The position numbers were made by a program, and so were the translations under genes. This document shows positions 6,878-13,838 of a stretch of 19,223 bases of DNA, piece after piece. The notes below the pieces were generated by a model. It saw nothing but the letters and a program-made list of their open reading frames with translations, had not been told where the DNA came from and did no database searches. Positions within the stretch are counted from its first letter, which is position 1. The number at the start of each line of letters is the position of its first letter. The DNA comes from Campylobacteraceae bacterium (GTDB taxonomy: Bacteria; Campylobacterota; Campylobacteria; Campylobacterales; Campylobacteraceae): NCBI GenBank assembly GCA_012521935.1, contig JAAYLJ010000074.1, positions 1 to 19,223 of the forward strand, given 5' to 3'.

Positions 6878-7618
6878 TCACCTTAGCCAAAAAGAGGCAA
6901 TCTTTTTTAAATTATCTGGATTTTCAGATGCAAAAAGCTTAAGATTTGTCTCCTTATTAGAGCTTTTTATCTTTAAATAACTTTGCAAATGCTCAACTAT
7001 TGCCTCACCTGAGTGGATTAAAATAGAGTTTGGAAACTGCTTTTGAAGTGGCTTTTGTATGAGAGGAAAGTGCGTACAACCAAGTATGATTGCATCTGGA
7101 TCTTTTTTAATATCTTTAAAATAGTGCTTCATCACTTCATTTAAAATCTTACCCTCAAGTAAGCCTTCTTCTACTATTGGGATAAATAGTGATGGGGCTA
7201 GGGCGCTTATGTTTTTATATCCATATTGATTTAAAAGCATCTGATACTTACCGCTTTTTACTGTAGCCTTTGTACCTAAAATAAGTACGCTTTTACTGTT
7301 ATCTTCAACTCTTTTTTTTAGCGCCATAACTCCAGGCTCAATAACCCCAAAAACAGGAAAAGGAGCTTTTTGTTGTAGTTCACTAATGGCATACGCACTT
7401 ACTGAGTTACAAGCGCAAATGAGCACATCTATATCAAAATTTTTAAAAAACTCTAAAGCTTCTAGGGAGTAGCGAATGATAGTGTTTTTATCTCTAACCC
7501 CGTATGGCACTCTTGCGGTATCACCATAATAAATTATCTCTTTAAAAAGTCTTTGTTTTAAAAGGGAGCTTACAACGCTTAGTCCGCCAACACCGCTATC
7601 AAAAACTCCAGCACGCAA
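6878..7618 (-). CDS. murI: Glutamate racemase
   Basis: MurI converts L-glutamate to D-glutamate for peptidoglycan. The catalytic segments are intact: FDSGVGGLS with D7 and S8, YGDTARVPYG, ACNSVSAYA with the first catalytic C70, and GCTHFPL with the second catalytic C181. Length is 246 aa, near the family norm. The start is TTG at 7618, because the protein begins directly with the conserved RAGVFDSG stretch and there is no room upstream. The GAAGG at the end of rho serves as ribosome-binding site, and only 2 bases separate the rho stop from this TTG, so the two genes are translationally coupled. Linking cell-wall precursor synthesis to rho is probably just operon organisation. Confidence 0.95.
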   Translation of the reverse strand: MRAGVFDSGVGGLSVVSSLLKQRLFKEIIYYGDTARVPYGVRDKNTIIRYSLEALEFFKNFDIDVLICACNSVSAYAISELQQKAPFPVFGVIEPGVMALKKRVEDNSKSVLILGTKATVKSGKYQMLLNQYGYKNISALAPSLFIPIVEEGLLEGKILNEVMKHYFKDIKKDPDAIILGCTHFPLIQKPLQKQFPNSILIHSGEAIVEHLQSYLKIKSSNKETNLKLFASENPDNLKKIASFWLR

Positions 7619-7620
7619 TT

Positions 7621-8940
7621 TTAACCTTCATTTAATATGGCTAAAAGCTCTTCATTACTACTTGTTTTTAACATTTTAGCATATAAAAATTTCAGTGCTT
7701 CTACATCTTCCATCTGCGATACAGCAGTTCTAATCGCCCAAATCTTTTGTAAATCTTCAGGATTTATTAAAAGCTCTTCTTTTCTAGTACCAGATTTCAT
7801 AATATTTATAGCTGGGTAGATTCTGCGATCTGAAATATTTCTATCTAAGACTATTTCACTATTTCCAGTGCCTTTAAACTCTTCAAAAATAACTTCATCC
7901 ATTCTACTGCCAGTTTCGATTAAAGCTGTTGCAACTATGGTTAAACTTCCACCATTTTCTATATTTCTAGCAGCTCCAAAAAATCTTTTTGGTTTATGTA
8001 AAGCATTTGCATCCACTCCACCACTTAAAACCTTACCACTTGATGGGGTTACGGTATTGTACGCTCTTGCAAGCCTTGTGATTGAGTCAAGTAAAATGAT
8101 GACATCTTTACCCATTTCAACGCGTCTTTTAGCCTTTTCTATAACAAGTTCAGCCACTCTAACATGATTTTGTGCAGGAAGATCAAAAGTGGAGCTAAAC
8201 ACTTCTCCCTTAACACTTCTTTGCATGTCAGTAACCTCTTCTGGTCTTTCATCAACTAAAAGAACTATTAGCTCAGTTTCTGGATGGTTTTTTGCAATCC
8301 CATGAGCAATCTCTTTCATAAGCTCAGTTTTTCCACTTCGCGGAGGTGCAACTATAAGCCCTCTTTGCCCTTTTCCAACAGGAGTAAAAAGATCTAACAT
8401 TCTGCCAGTTAGTTTCATAGGATCATACTCAAGCTTAAAGGACTGGGTTGGATAAAGTGGTGTTAAGTTATCAAATAGAGGTCTTTTTTTAGACTCTTGG
8501 ATAGGAAGATAGTTTATAGCTTCAATTTTTAAAAGAGCATAGTATCTCTCTTGATCTTTTGGAGGCCGCACTTGACCAGTTACTATATCGCCCGTTCTTA
8601 GGGCAAATTTTCTAATTTGAGTGCTTGAAACATAGGCATCATTTGGACTATTGCTAAGGTTTGAATCTGTTGCTCTTAAAAAGCCATAGCCTTCATTTGT
8701 CATCTCTAAAATGCCAGTAAATAGAATGTATCCACCCTTGCTAGTTTGAGATTTTAAAATTTCAAACATTAAATCTTGCCGTTTTAACTCTTGCGGATTT
8801 TCTACTCCTGCTTTGATGGCAATATCAAGCAAGCTTTTAAGATCTAGTATTCTTAAATCTTCTATTTTATACCCTTCAACTGGGATGTGAGTACGGTGAT
8901 AACCGTTTTTATGATTTTGTTTGTTGGTGCTATCGCCCAT
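7621..8940 (-). CDS. rho: Transcription termination factor Rho
   Basis: Rho is the hexameric RNA helicase that terminates untranslated transcripts. The N-terminal part (31-65) is the Rho_N helical domain. The cold-shock-like RNA-binding domain follows, with GYGFLRA (84-90). The ATPase core shows Walker A APPRSGKT (198-205), LLVDERPEEV (228-236), Walker B DVIILLDS (279-286), and the Q-loop region PSSGKVLSGGVDANAL (299-314). Length is 439 aa, without the large N-terminal insertions of some phyla. ATG at 8940 has AAGGA six bases upstream, and this start adds a short basic, polar N-terminus before the Rho_N helices. It is followed without a gap by murI and preceded by a small membrane-protein gene on the same strand, with a 120-bp leader between them. 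Confidence 0.97.
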   Translation of the reverse strand: MGDSTNKQNHKNGYHRTHIPVEGYKIEDLRILDLKSLLDIAIKAGVENPQELKRQDLMFEILKSQTSKGGYILFTGILEMTNEGYGFLRATDSNLSNSPNDAYVSSTQIRKFALRTGDIVTGQVRPPKDQERYYALLKIEAINYLPIQESKKRPLFDNLTPLYPTQSFKLEYDPMKLTGRMLDLFTPVGKGQRGLIVAPPRSGKTELMKEIAHGIAKNHPETELIVLLVDERPEEVTDMQRSVKGEVFSSTFDLPAQNHVRVAELVIEKAKRRVEMGKDVIILLDSITRLARAYNTVTPSSGKVLSGGVDANALHKPKRFFGAARNIENGGSLTIVATALIETGSRMDEVIFEEFKGTGNSEIVLDRNISDRRIYPAINIMKSGTRKEELLINPEDLQKIWAIRTAVSQMEDVEALKFLYAKMLKTSSNEELLAILNEG

Positions 8941-9060
8941 TGTTCCTTCTTTATGTAGTTTTAGATTAAAATATAACTAAGAGTAAGCCTCTTGGCTAAA
9001 AATAAGTAGTGCAAGGCGCAAAACTAAAGAGCCTAATTTTATACTAAAGACGCCCTCATG
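8941..9060 (-). promoter_or_regulatory. rho leader region with two weak promoter candidates
   Basis: This 120-bp gap separates the upstream membrane-protein gene from rho. On the minus strand it holds TATAAA (9043-9038) and TATATT (8975-8970) as possible -10 boxes, a short AGCC/GGCT hairpin (8997-8986) and the AAGGA of rho. rho genes elsewhere are autoregulated through their leader, so control here is plausible, but I see no clear C-rich, G-poor rut-like stretch. Confidence 0.3.
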
Positions 9061-9456
9061 TCAAGCAAAGGCAAAATAAAATAGAGTTCCATAAATTAAA
9101 GTTGGTAGCAATTTAAGAAAAGTTGGAAGAGGTTGATTGCTTTTTACTAACGGCTCAAAAAAGCCAAGCGGTGCATTTGATGAAACTTTTTGAGTAAGGT
9201 TTATTTTTAAAGTTAAGTCCACCGCTTTTACTACTATAAGTAGGGTTGCTAAAGCGCTACTATTTTCAAGTTTTGCCGCGCAAAATAGTAAAAAGTAAAA
9301 ACTTGGATGAGCTAAAAGAAATAGCAAAATACCCTTTTGATAAACCCTTACTAATGAGCCAATAAACTCTTTTGTATCTCTTCCTTTTTGCCAAAAAAAC
9401 TCAAAAAGTTCAAAACATATGAAAATAAATAGTAAATTTAAAATTTGATCTTCCAT
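9061..9456 (-). CDS. Conserved small membrane protein, unknown function
   Basis: The product is a 131 aa hydrophobic protein. Segments that look membrane-embedded lie at about residues 6-22 (LNLLFIFICFELFEFF), 42-62 (ILLFLLAHPSFYFLLFCAA), 68-80 (ALATLLIVVKAVD) and 112-130 (FLKLLPTLIYGTLFYFAFA). A polar loop with SSNAPLGFFEPLVKSNQ lies between the last two. I do not recognise a family and see no catalytic motif. There is no Shine-Dalgarno before the ATG, and a TACAAT box ends six bases upstream, so the mRNA may be leaderless. It precedes rho and murI on the same strand and is divergent from ccoI. A link to cbb3-oxidase assembly is conceivable from position but not shown. Confidence 0.72.
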   Translation of the reverse strand: MEDQILNLLFIFICFELFEFFWQKGRDTKEFIGSLVRVYQKGILLFLLAHPSFYFLLFCAAKLENSSALATLLIVVKAVDLTLKINLTQKVSSNAPLGFFEPLVKSNQPLPTFLKLLPTLIYGTLFYFAFA

Positions 9457-9462
9457 GAAAGG

Positions 9463-9468
9463 ATTGTA
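9463..9468 (-). promoter_or_regulatory. Candidate -10 box, possibly giving a leaderless mRNA
   Basis: The minus strand reads TATGATACAATCCTTTC and then ATG. TACAAT ends six bases before the ATG at 9456, which would place the transcription start at or next to the A of the start codon. No ribosome-binding site lies between. Confidence 0.35.
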
Positions 9469-9527
9469 TCATAAAGAGTTTGATTTTATAAAATAAAAAG
9501 ATAAGGCAAAAGTGAGAATAGTTTCAT

Positions 9528-9533
9528 TATAAT
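9528..9533 (+). promoter_or_regulatory. Candidate -10 box for ccoI-ccoS
   Basis: A perfect TATAAT in GTTTCATTATAATGTC lies 29 bases before the ccoI ATG. No -35 is evident. I saw no TTGATnnnnATCAA-type FNR site around it. Confidence 0.5.
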
Positions 9534-9562
9534 GTCATTTTAATACTATTTAAAGAAAACTC

Positions 9563-11962
9563 ATGAAAAAAAGAAGATGTAACCATTGTCAATTAAATTA
9601 TGATGAAAACATCTTAATAAAAGAGCACTCAAATGATGAAGAGCTCTATTTTTGTTGCAAAGGGTGTCAGGGCATATATCATCTTTTAAAAGATGAGGGG
9701 TTGGATAGTTTTTATGAAAAATTAGGAAGCTCTCAAATGCTATCTCCTCCAAAAGAGAGTTCAAATTTTGATAAATTTGATTTGGAAAGTTTTCAAAAAA
9801 GATACATTAAAAAAAGTGATGATGGGTTTAATGAAGTAGATTTAATCATTGAAGGGATCCACTGCAGCGCGTGCGTTTGGTTAAATGAGAAGATTCTTCA
9901 CCAGCAAGATGGGATAGTAGAGGCTTCAGTAAATGGGGCTAGCCACAAGGCAAAAGTGCTTTGGGATCCAGAAATTATCTCTTTTTCAAAAATCATTCAA
10001 ATCATAAATTCTATCGGATATAACGCCTATCCATATGATGTAAGTGAAAAAAATGTTAGAGAAAAAGCCGTTAAAAAAGAGTACTACTCTAAGCTTTTAG
10101 TGGGAGTATTTGCAACTTTAAACATAATGTGGCTAGCAGTTGCAAAATATGCAGGATACTTTACAGGGATGAAGCTTGATGTGAAGCTAATAATTAGTTT
10201 TGCAGAGTTTGCCCTAGCTACCCCAACACTTTTTTATACAGGAATTATCTTTTACAAAGGCGCGTACTTTGGGGTAAAAAACCGCATTATAAATATGGAT
10301 TTTTTAATTGCAACTGGGGCATCTTTGACTTACGCCTATTCTCTTTATGCCATGCTTAGTGGAAATGGAGAGACATATTTTGATTCAGTTACCATGATAA
10401 TAACCTTTGTTTTTGCTGGGAAATATTTGGAAATTTTAACTAAAAAGAAGGCATCTGATAGACTTGATTTTTTGGGTAGCTCAATGCCAACAGAGGTTAG
10501 AGTTTTAAAAGGAGATTCTTTAGAGTTTGTCCATGTTTTAGAGGTTAAAGTAGGGGATATTGTAGAGCTTTTAGCAGGAGATAGGGCTGTTATTGATGGG
10601 GTGATTGTTAAAGGAAGCGGTTCATTTGATAACTCTAGCTTAACAGGCGAGAGCGAACTTGTTTTTTTAAATGAAAACATGGAAGTTTTAAGCGGCTCTT
10701 TATGTGTTGATGGAGTAATAAGATATAGAGTTAGCAGGCCATATAAAGAGTCTTTGCTTAGCAAAATCATCTCCACCATAGAAGATTCTATGAGTAAAAA
10801 ACCCCGCATTGAAGAGTTGGCAAATCAAATCTCAGGCTACTTTTCTATTGCTATTTTATTTATCTCATTTTTAACCTTTTGTTTTTGGTACTTTAAATTA
10901 GGCTCATTTGAAGAAGCCTTAATCATCTCCATAGCCGTTATCGTAGTTGCATGTCCATGTGCTTTGGGACTTGCCACCCCTGTTTCAACCCTTGTTGGCA
11001 TAGGAGTTGGCGCTAAGAATGGAATCTTATTTAAAAAAGCAACCTATCTTGAGCTTATGGCAAAAAGCAAAACCATTATTTTAGATAAAACTGGCACCAT
11101 AACAGTAGGCAAGCCAAAGGTTGTTAGTTGCGAGATTGCGCCTATGTGCGACATAGGTTTACTTACAGCTTTGCTTGAAAGTTCAAACCATCCTGTAAGC
11201 AAAGGAGTTTTGGACTATTTGAAAGAGAACAATCTTTTTGTAAAACCAAGAGACATTAGCGCTGTCAAAGAGATTAAAGCAAGAGGAATTGAAGCAAAAC
11301 ATAATGACATAAAGATTTTTGGGGGTAATGCCGCCTTTTTAAATGAGCATGGCATAGAGTCTTTAAGTCCACTTGGAACTCATTATCAAATGGCTCAAAA
11401 TGGAGTTTTAGTTGCTACTTTTATCTTAAAAGATAAGCCCAAAGAAGATGCAAAAAAAGTTATAAAAGCATTAAAAAAAGAGGGCTTTAGGATAATAATG
11501 GCAACAGGAGACAACAAAGAAGCAGCAACAAAGATAGCAAAAGAGGTGGGAATAGATGAAGTGTACCATTCACTTTTACCCCAAGATAAGGCACAACTCA
11601 TAAAAAAATATCACCCAGTCATTATGGTTGGAGATGGGATAAATGACTCTTTAGCACTTCTTAAAAGTGATGTTGCCATAGCGATGGGCGAGGGAGCTGA
11701 TACAGCTTTAAATTCTAGCGATGTAGTGCTTCTTGAAAGCTCTCTAAGCTCATTACTAAAGGCAGTTTTGCTTTCAAAAAGAGTTTATAAAACCATAAAA
11801 CAAAATATAGGTTTTTCACTAATTTACAATCTTTTTACCATTCCACTAGCTGTTTTAGGGTTTATCATTCCTTTGTTTGCTGCTTTGCTGATGTCGCTTA
11901 GCTCAATTATAGTTACGCTAAATGCTTTAAGAATTAAGTTAGATAGGAGAGATTATGAGTAG
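9563..11962 (+). CDS. ccoI: Copper-transporting P1B-type ATPase CcoI (FixI/CopA2 type)
   Basis: This inner-membrane P-type ATPase is the type that exports Cu(I) for insertion into cbb3 cytochrome oxidase. The N-terminus is the cysteine-rich module seen in FixI/CcoI proteins: C6 and C9 in RRCNHCQ, then FCCKGCQGIYH (C31, C32, C35). A heavy-metal-binding domain follows, with IHCSAC (C101, C104). About eight membrane segments include the ion-path CPC (464-466) in VVACPCALGLATP. Cytoplasmic motifs are TGES (361-364), DKTGT (508-512, phosphorylated D508), SNHPVSKG (HP 543-544) and VGDGINDSLAL. Length is 799 aa. The cysteine-rich head and the ccoS gene right after it argue for the cco-assembly pump rather than CopA detoxification. 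The ATG at 9563 has only a weak A-rich ribosome-binding site. Confidence 0.92.
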   Translation: MKKRRCNHCQLNYDENILIKEHSNDEELYFCCKGCQGIYHLLKDEGLDSFYEKLGSSQMLSPPKESSNFDKFDLESFQKRYIKKSDDGFNEVDLIIEGIHCSACVWLNEKILHQQDGIVEASVNGASHKAKVLWDPEIISFSKIIQIINSIGYNAYPYDVSEKNVREKAVKKEYYSKLLVGVFATLNIMWLAVAKYAGYFTGMKLDVKLIISFAEFALATPTLFYTGIIFYKGAYFGVKNRIINMDFLIATGASLTYAYSLYAMLSGNGETYFDSVTMIITFVFAGKYLEILTKKKASDRLDFLGSSMPTEVRVLKGDSLEFVHVLEVKVGDIVELLAGDRAVIDGVIVKGSGSFDNSSLTGESELVFLNENMEVLSGSLCVDGVIRYRVSRPYKESLLSKIISTIEDSMSKKPRIEELANQISGYFSIAILFISFLTFCFWYFKLGSFEEALIISIAVIVVACPCALGLATPVSTLVGIGVGAKNGILFKKATYLELMAKSKTIILDKTGTITVGKPKVVSCEIAPMCDIGLLTALLESSNHPVSKGVLDYLKENNLFVKPRDISAVKEIKARGIEAKHNDIKIFGGNAAFLNEHGIESLSPLGTHYQMAQNGVLVATFILKDKPKEDAKKVIKALKKEGFRIIMATGDNKEAATKIAKEVGIDEVYHSLLPQDKAQLIKKYHPVIMVGDGINDSLALLKSDVAIAMGEGADTALNSSDVVLLESSLSSLLKAVLLSKRVYKTIKQNIGFSLIYNLFTIPLAVLGFIIPLFAALLMSLSSIIVTLNALRIKLDRRDYE

Positions 11963-12182
11963 TATGATTTTAGCGATGATGATAGGAGCTTCTTTATTGG
12001 TTGGGGGCATAGTGCTTTTTGCAATGCTTTGGGGGTTAAAAAGTGGTCAATTTGATGAAGAGAGTAGGTTTTTAAATGCAACCATGTTTGATTCAGAAGA
12101 TGAGTTAAAAGATGCCATAATCATGGAAAAAAGAAGAAAAAAGGGCAAAAAAGGGATTGCTAAAAAAGCTAATGAAGAGTAA
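11955..12182 (+). CDS. ccoS: cbb3-type cytochrome oxidase assembly protein CcoS
   Basis: CcoS is a one-span membrane protein needed to obtain active, metal- and heme-loaded cbb3 oxidase. The 75 aa product has a single membrane segment (about residues 4-28) followed by the family signature LWGLKSGQFDEE. The C-terminal half is longer and very basic (MEKRRKKGKKGIAKK), which differs from the short CcoS of many proteobacteria. The ATG at 11955 overlaps the ccoI stop by 8 nt and has AGGAGA just upstream. An ATG three codons later is a possible alternative. The ccoI-ccoS pair is a standard module. The ccoNOPQ structural genes are not in the window. Confidence 0.9.
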   Translation: MSSMILAMMIGASLLVGGIVLFAMLWGLKSGQFDEESRFLNATMFDSEDELKDAIIMEKRRKKGKKGIAKKANEE

Positions 12183-12226
12183 AGTTAGAGTTTTTAACTT
12201 ACATTAAGGTAAAATATAAGGTTAAG

Positions 12227-12553
12227 ATGATAGGGGGCTTAAGAGTGAGTATCACAAAAGAGGATATATTAGGCATTTTAAAAAAGGTAAAACCAAAATA
12301 TCAACAAGAGGGAGTAGATATATTGGGGTTATTTGGAAGTTATGCAAAAGATACTCAAGATGAATTTAGTGATGTGGATATTGCTTATAGATTAGATTAT
12401 GACAAAATGGCTAAGCAGCAAGATAAAGATGTATTTCGCGTACTTTTTAGGATAGATGAGATAAGAAAAGAATTACAAGAATTGATAAGTAAAAAGGTAG
12501 ATTTTGTGCCTGATAAAAATGAAAAAATACTAGAAAGGATAATTTATGTCTAG
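12227..12553 (+). CDS. MNT-type nucleotidyltransferase (antitoxin half of an MNT/HEPN pair)
   Basis: This is a minimal nucleotidyltransferase of 108 aa (DNA pol beta superfamily). The signature GS-x10-DxD is exact: G37 and S38 in LFGSYAKD, then SDVDIAY with D49 and D51. A third acidic residue follows at D93 in KKVDFV. In MntA/HepT pairs this enzyme AMPylates a tyrosine in the HEPN ribonuclease and thereby blocks it. The HEPN partner normally follows directly, and here only a broken stump remains (12546-12657), so this gene is an orphan. An AAGG precedes the ATG at 12227; a GTG at 12245, which would give VSITKEDI, is an equally plausible start. The gene lies in an AT-rich accessory patch between ccoS and the cytochrome gene. 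Confidence 0.85.
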   Translation: MIGGLRVSITKEDILGILKKVKPKYQQEGVDILGLFGSYAKDTQDEFSDVDIAYRLDYDKMAKQQDKDVFRVLFRIDEIRKELQELISKKVDFVPDKNEKILERIIYV

Positions 12554-12657
12554 TAAAATATATAGGCTTCAAAACTATATAGCACATGATTATGATAATA
12601 TTGATGATATCATTAATTAAAGAGATTATTAAAAAATTAATCGTAGCAGAAAGATAG
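12546..12657 (+). pseudogene. Truncated, frameshifted HEPN ribonuclease remnant
   Basis: An ATG at 12546 overlaps the end of the MNT gene exactly where a HEPN toxin should begin, but only 24 codons follow (MSSKIYR... then LQNYIAHDYDNIDD) to a TAA at 12618. The AHDY of the HEPN RX4HXY motif is visible, with Q in place of the arginine. Codons in another frame (12607-12657) read LIKEIIKKLIVAER and stop, which looks like the C-terminal helix of the same protein. The central body of roughly 70-80 residues is missing. I infer one large in-frame or near-in-frame deletion plus a frameshift, leaving a nonfunctional stump. Confidence 0.65.
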
Positions 12658-12669
12658 TAAGGAGTTAAA

Positions 12670-12918
12670 ATGTCAACAAAAGTAATTAATTTTAATTTTG
12701 ATGTTCCTGCTGATAAGAAAGAGATTTTAATAGCTTTTCAAGGGCTTATGAATGCTTTTAAAAGTGACATAAAAATTAAAGAGATCAAAAAGGAAAATGC
12801 TCAAGATAATATAAAAAGGCTTGAAGAGTTTAAAAAACAATTTGGGCATCTTGAGTATAAAAATATGCCCACTAAAGAAGATTTAGCAGATATAAGGACA
12901 AAAAGATATGCACAGTAA
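12670..12918 (+). CDS. Putative antitoxin of a PIN-domain toxin-antitoxin pair
   Basis: This is an 82 aa, highly charged protein directly before and overlapping (11 nt) a PIN-domain gene, the usual VapB position. It begins with a possible beta strand (TKVINFNFDVP) and a helix, then a long charged helix (KIKEIKKENAQDNIKRLEEF), and ends in MPTKEDLADIRTKRYA, a flexible-looking tail of the kind that wraps the toxin. I cannot assign it firmly to the ribbon-helix-helix, AbrB or Phd families, so the antitoxin call rests mainly on gene order, size and charge. It has an excellent AAGGAG ribosome-binding site. A promoter could lie inside the HEPN remnant, where TATGATAAT occurs at 12591-12599. VapB proteins usually repress their own operon with the toxin. 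Confidence 0.65.
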   Translation: MSTKVINFNFDVPADKKEILIAFQGLMNAFKSDIKIKEIKKENAQDNIKRLEEFKKQFGHLEYKNMPTKEDLADIRTKRYAQ

Positions 12919-13390
12919 AATCTATCTTGATACTAATATTTTGCTAGATTTACTTGTGGATGAAAACAGATTTAGTGATTATGAAAAAATAAGAGTCAAT
13001 ATAGCGAACATAAAAGCCACTAAAGAGCTAATTTATAGCTATATTTTAAACGGATCTGATCTGTTTTTTAATACTTCCACTCTAACAAATCTATCTTTTC
13101 TTTTAACAGCAAGAGCTAAAGTGAGTAATGAAGATGTAGCTAATGAGTTTTTAAAATTAGAAAATAGTACTATTTTTAAAGTCGTAGATGAGATAAAGGA
13201 GCTTAGAATAAATGCTGTTAAACTTTCTATGACTAATAATTTAGATTATGAAGACGCATTACAGTATATTTGTGCAAAATATTCTAATTGTGGTGCCATC
13301 ATTACAAACGATGCTAATTTTCCAAAATTAGATATTTCACTAATTAGAACCAATCCTAGCATGGAAAATTATCTACCCGCCAAGCCTTAA
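12908..13390 (+). CDS. PIN-domain ribonuclease toxin (VapC-like)
   Basis: The protein is 160 aa with a PIN fold, typically an Mg-dependent ribonuclease that cuts tRNA or rRNA when released from its antitoxin. The first catalytic acid is D8 in IYLDTNILLDLL. The C-terminal acids are D113 and D116 in NLDYEDALQY and D135 in IITNDANF. The position that usually carries the second acid (after the STLT strand) seems to be N61 in STLTNLSFLL; if the alignment is right, this site is altered. At 160 aa it is longer than the compact 130-residue VapC group and resembles the PIN_3-like group. AAGGA precedes the ATG, which overlaps the antitoxin gene. A symmetric terminator follows immediately after the stop. 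Confidence 0.82.
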   Translation: MHSKIYLDTNILLDLLVDENRFSDYEKIRVNIANIKATKELIYSYILNGSDLFFNTSTLTNLSFLLTARAKVSNEDVANEFLKLENSTIFKVVDEIKELRINAVKLSMTNNLDYEDALQYICAKYSNCGAIITNDANFPKLDISLIRTNPSMENYLPAKP

Positions 13391-13417
13391 GAAAAAGCCC
13401 CGATAATAGCTTTTTCT
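13390..13417. terminator. Bidirectional terminator between the PIN toxin and cytochrome genes
   Basis: A nine-base perfect inverted repeat AGAAAAAGC / GCTTTTTCT (13390-13398 and 13409-13417) surrounds a 10-base loop CCCGATAATA. The stem itself supplies a T-run on both strands, so it can end transcription from the PIN toxin gene (rightward) and from the cytochrome gene (leftward). The stem has little GC, so strength is uncertain. Confidence 0.6.
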
Positions 13418-13427
13418 AGTTTTATCC

Positions 13428-13724
13428 TTACTTTAGTGTAACGATGTAGTTTGATACAGCTTCAATATCTTCATCGCTAAGTGAGCCCACTTGTCCTTGC
13501 ATGAGCGATTTCATAGGGCCGCCATATGAACCATCTTTATACCCTTTAAGAGCAGCTATCATCTTGTTTGCCGACCAATCAGATATGACTTGAGATTTCC
13601 CCAAAGCACTTTTTTGAGCGTTAGCCCCATGACAAGCTATACATTTTTTATACAAAAAAGCACCATCAGCTGCCATTAAAGAAGCAAAGCTAGTCACAAA
13701 AAACAAAGCAATAATTTTTCTCAT
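13428..13724 (-). CDS. Periplasmic c553-type cytochrome c
   Basis: This is a small class I cytochrome c that carries electrons in the periplasm, probably from the bc1 complex toward cbb3 oxidase or another terminal acceptor. The N-terminus is a Sec signal peptide (MRKIIALFFVTSFASLMA, cleavage near residue 18-19). The mature protein of about 80 residues has one heme-binding motif CIACH (28-32). A methionine in GGPMKSLMQG (M71 or M75) is the likely sixth ligand, and SDEDIEAVSNYIVTL is the typical C-terminal helix. Length is 98 aa. GGAG lies eight bases before the ATG at 13724. It has its own promoter, and its position beside ccoI-ccoS fits a respiratory role. Confidence 0.93.
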   Translation of the reverse strand: MRKIIALFFVTSFASLMAADGAFLYKKCIACHGANAQKSALGKSQVISDWSANKMIAALKGYKDGSYGGPMKSLMQGQVGSLSDEDIEAVSNYIVTLK

Positions 13725-13752
13725 CTAACATTCTCCAACTTTTAATTTTAAA

Positions 13753-13758
13753 ATTATA
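13753..13758 (-). promoter_or_regulatory. Candidate -10 box for the cytochrome c gene
   Basis: The minus strand reads CGTTATAATTTT, a perfect TATAAT 28 bases before the ATG, giving a leader of roughly 22 nt. No -35 is visible. Confidence 0.5.
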
Positions 13759-13803
13759 ACGAAGCTTACTTTGCCATAGCTTATCTTTATAGGGTAGTTT
13801 TGA

Positions 13804-13809
13804 TATACT
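13804..13809 (+). promoter_or_regulatory. Candidate -10 box for gmhB
   Basis: TAGTTTTGATATACTAAA contains TATACT after a T-run, 29 bases before the gmhB ATG. AGGAG (13828-13832) follows as the ribosome-binding site. Confidence 0.45.
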
Positions 13810-13838
13810 AAATTTTTCACAGAAACTAGGAGTAGGGT

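Noticed and set aside
6868..6905. Possible terminator between the mini-lipoprotein and murI (GCC...GGC then T6)
   Set aside because: Only three base pairs can form and the T-run is separated from them; the bases are murI codons.
6884..9000. Similar short strings at 6886-6898 and 8986-9000 (AGCC...GAGGC type) as a possible repeat family
   Set aside because: The match is about a dozen bases with gaps, and one copy is coding sequence, so chance is the simplest explanation.
10345..10809. 154-codon antisense frame inside ccoI
   Set aside because: It lies wholly within the conserved actuator-domain coding region of the pump and is Ser/Thr/Leu-rich, as antisense frames of AT-rich genes are.
12183..12226. 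Terminator after ccoS (AGTTA...TAACT)
   Set aside because: The stem is five AT-rich base pairs with no GC core and no following T-run on the plus strand; not a convincing terminator.
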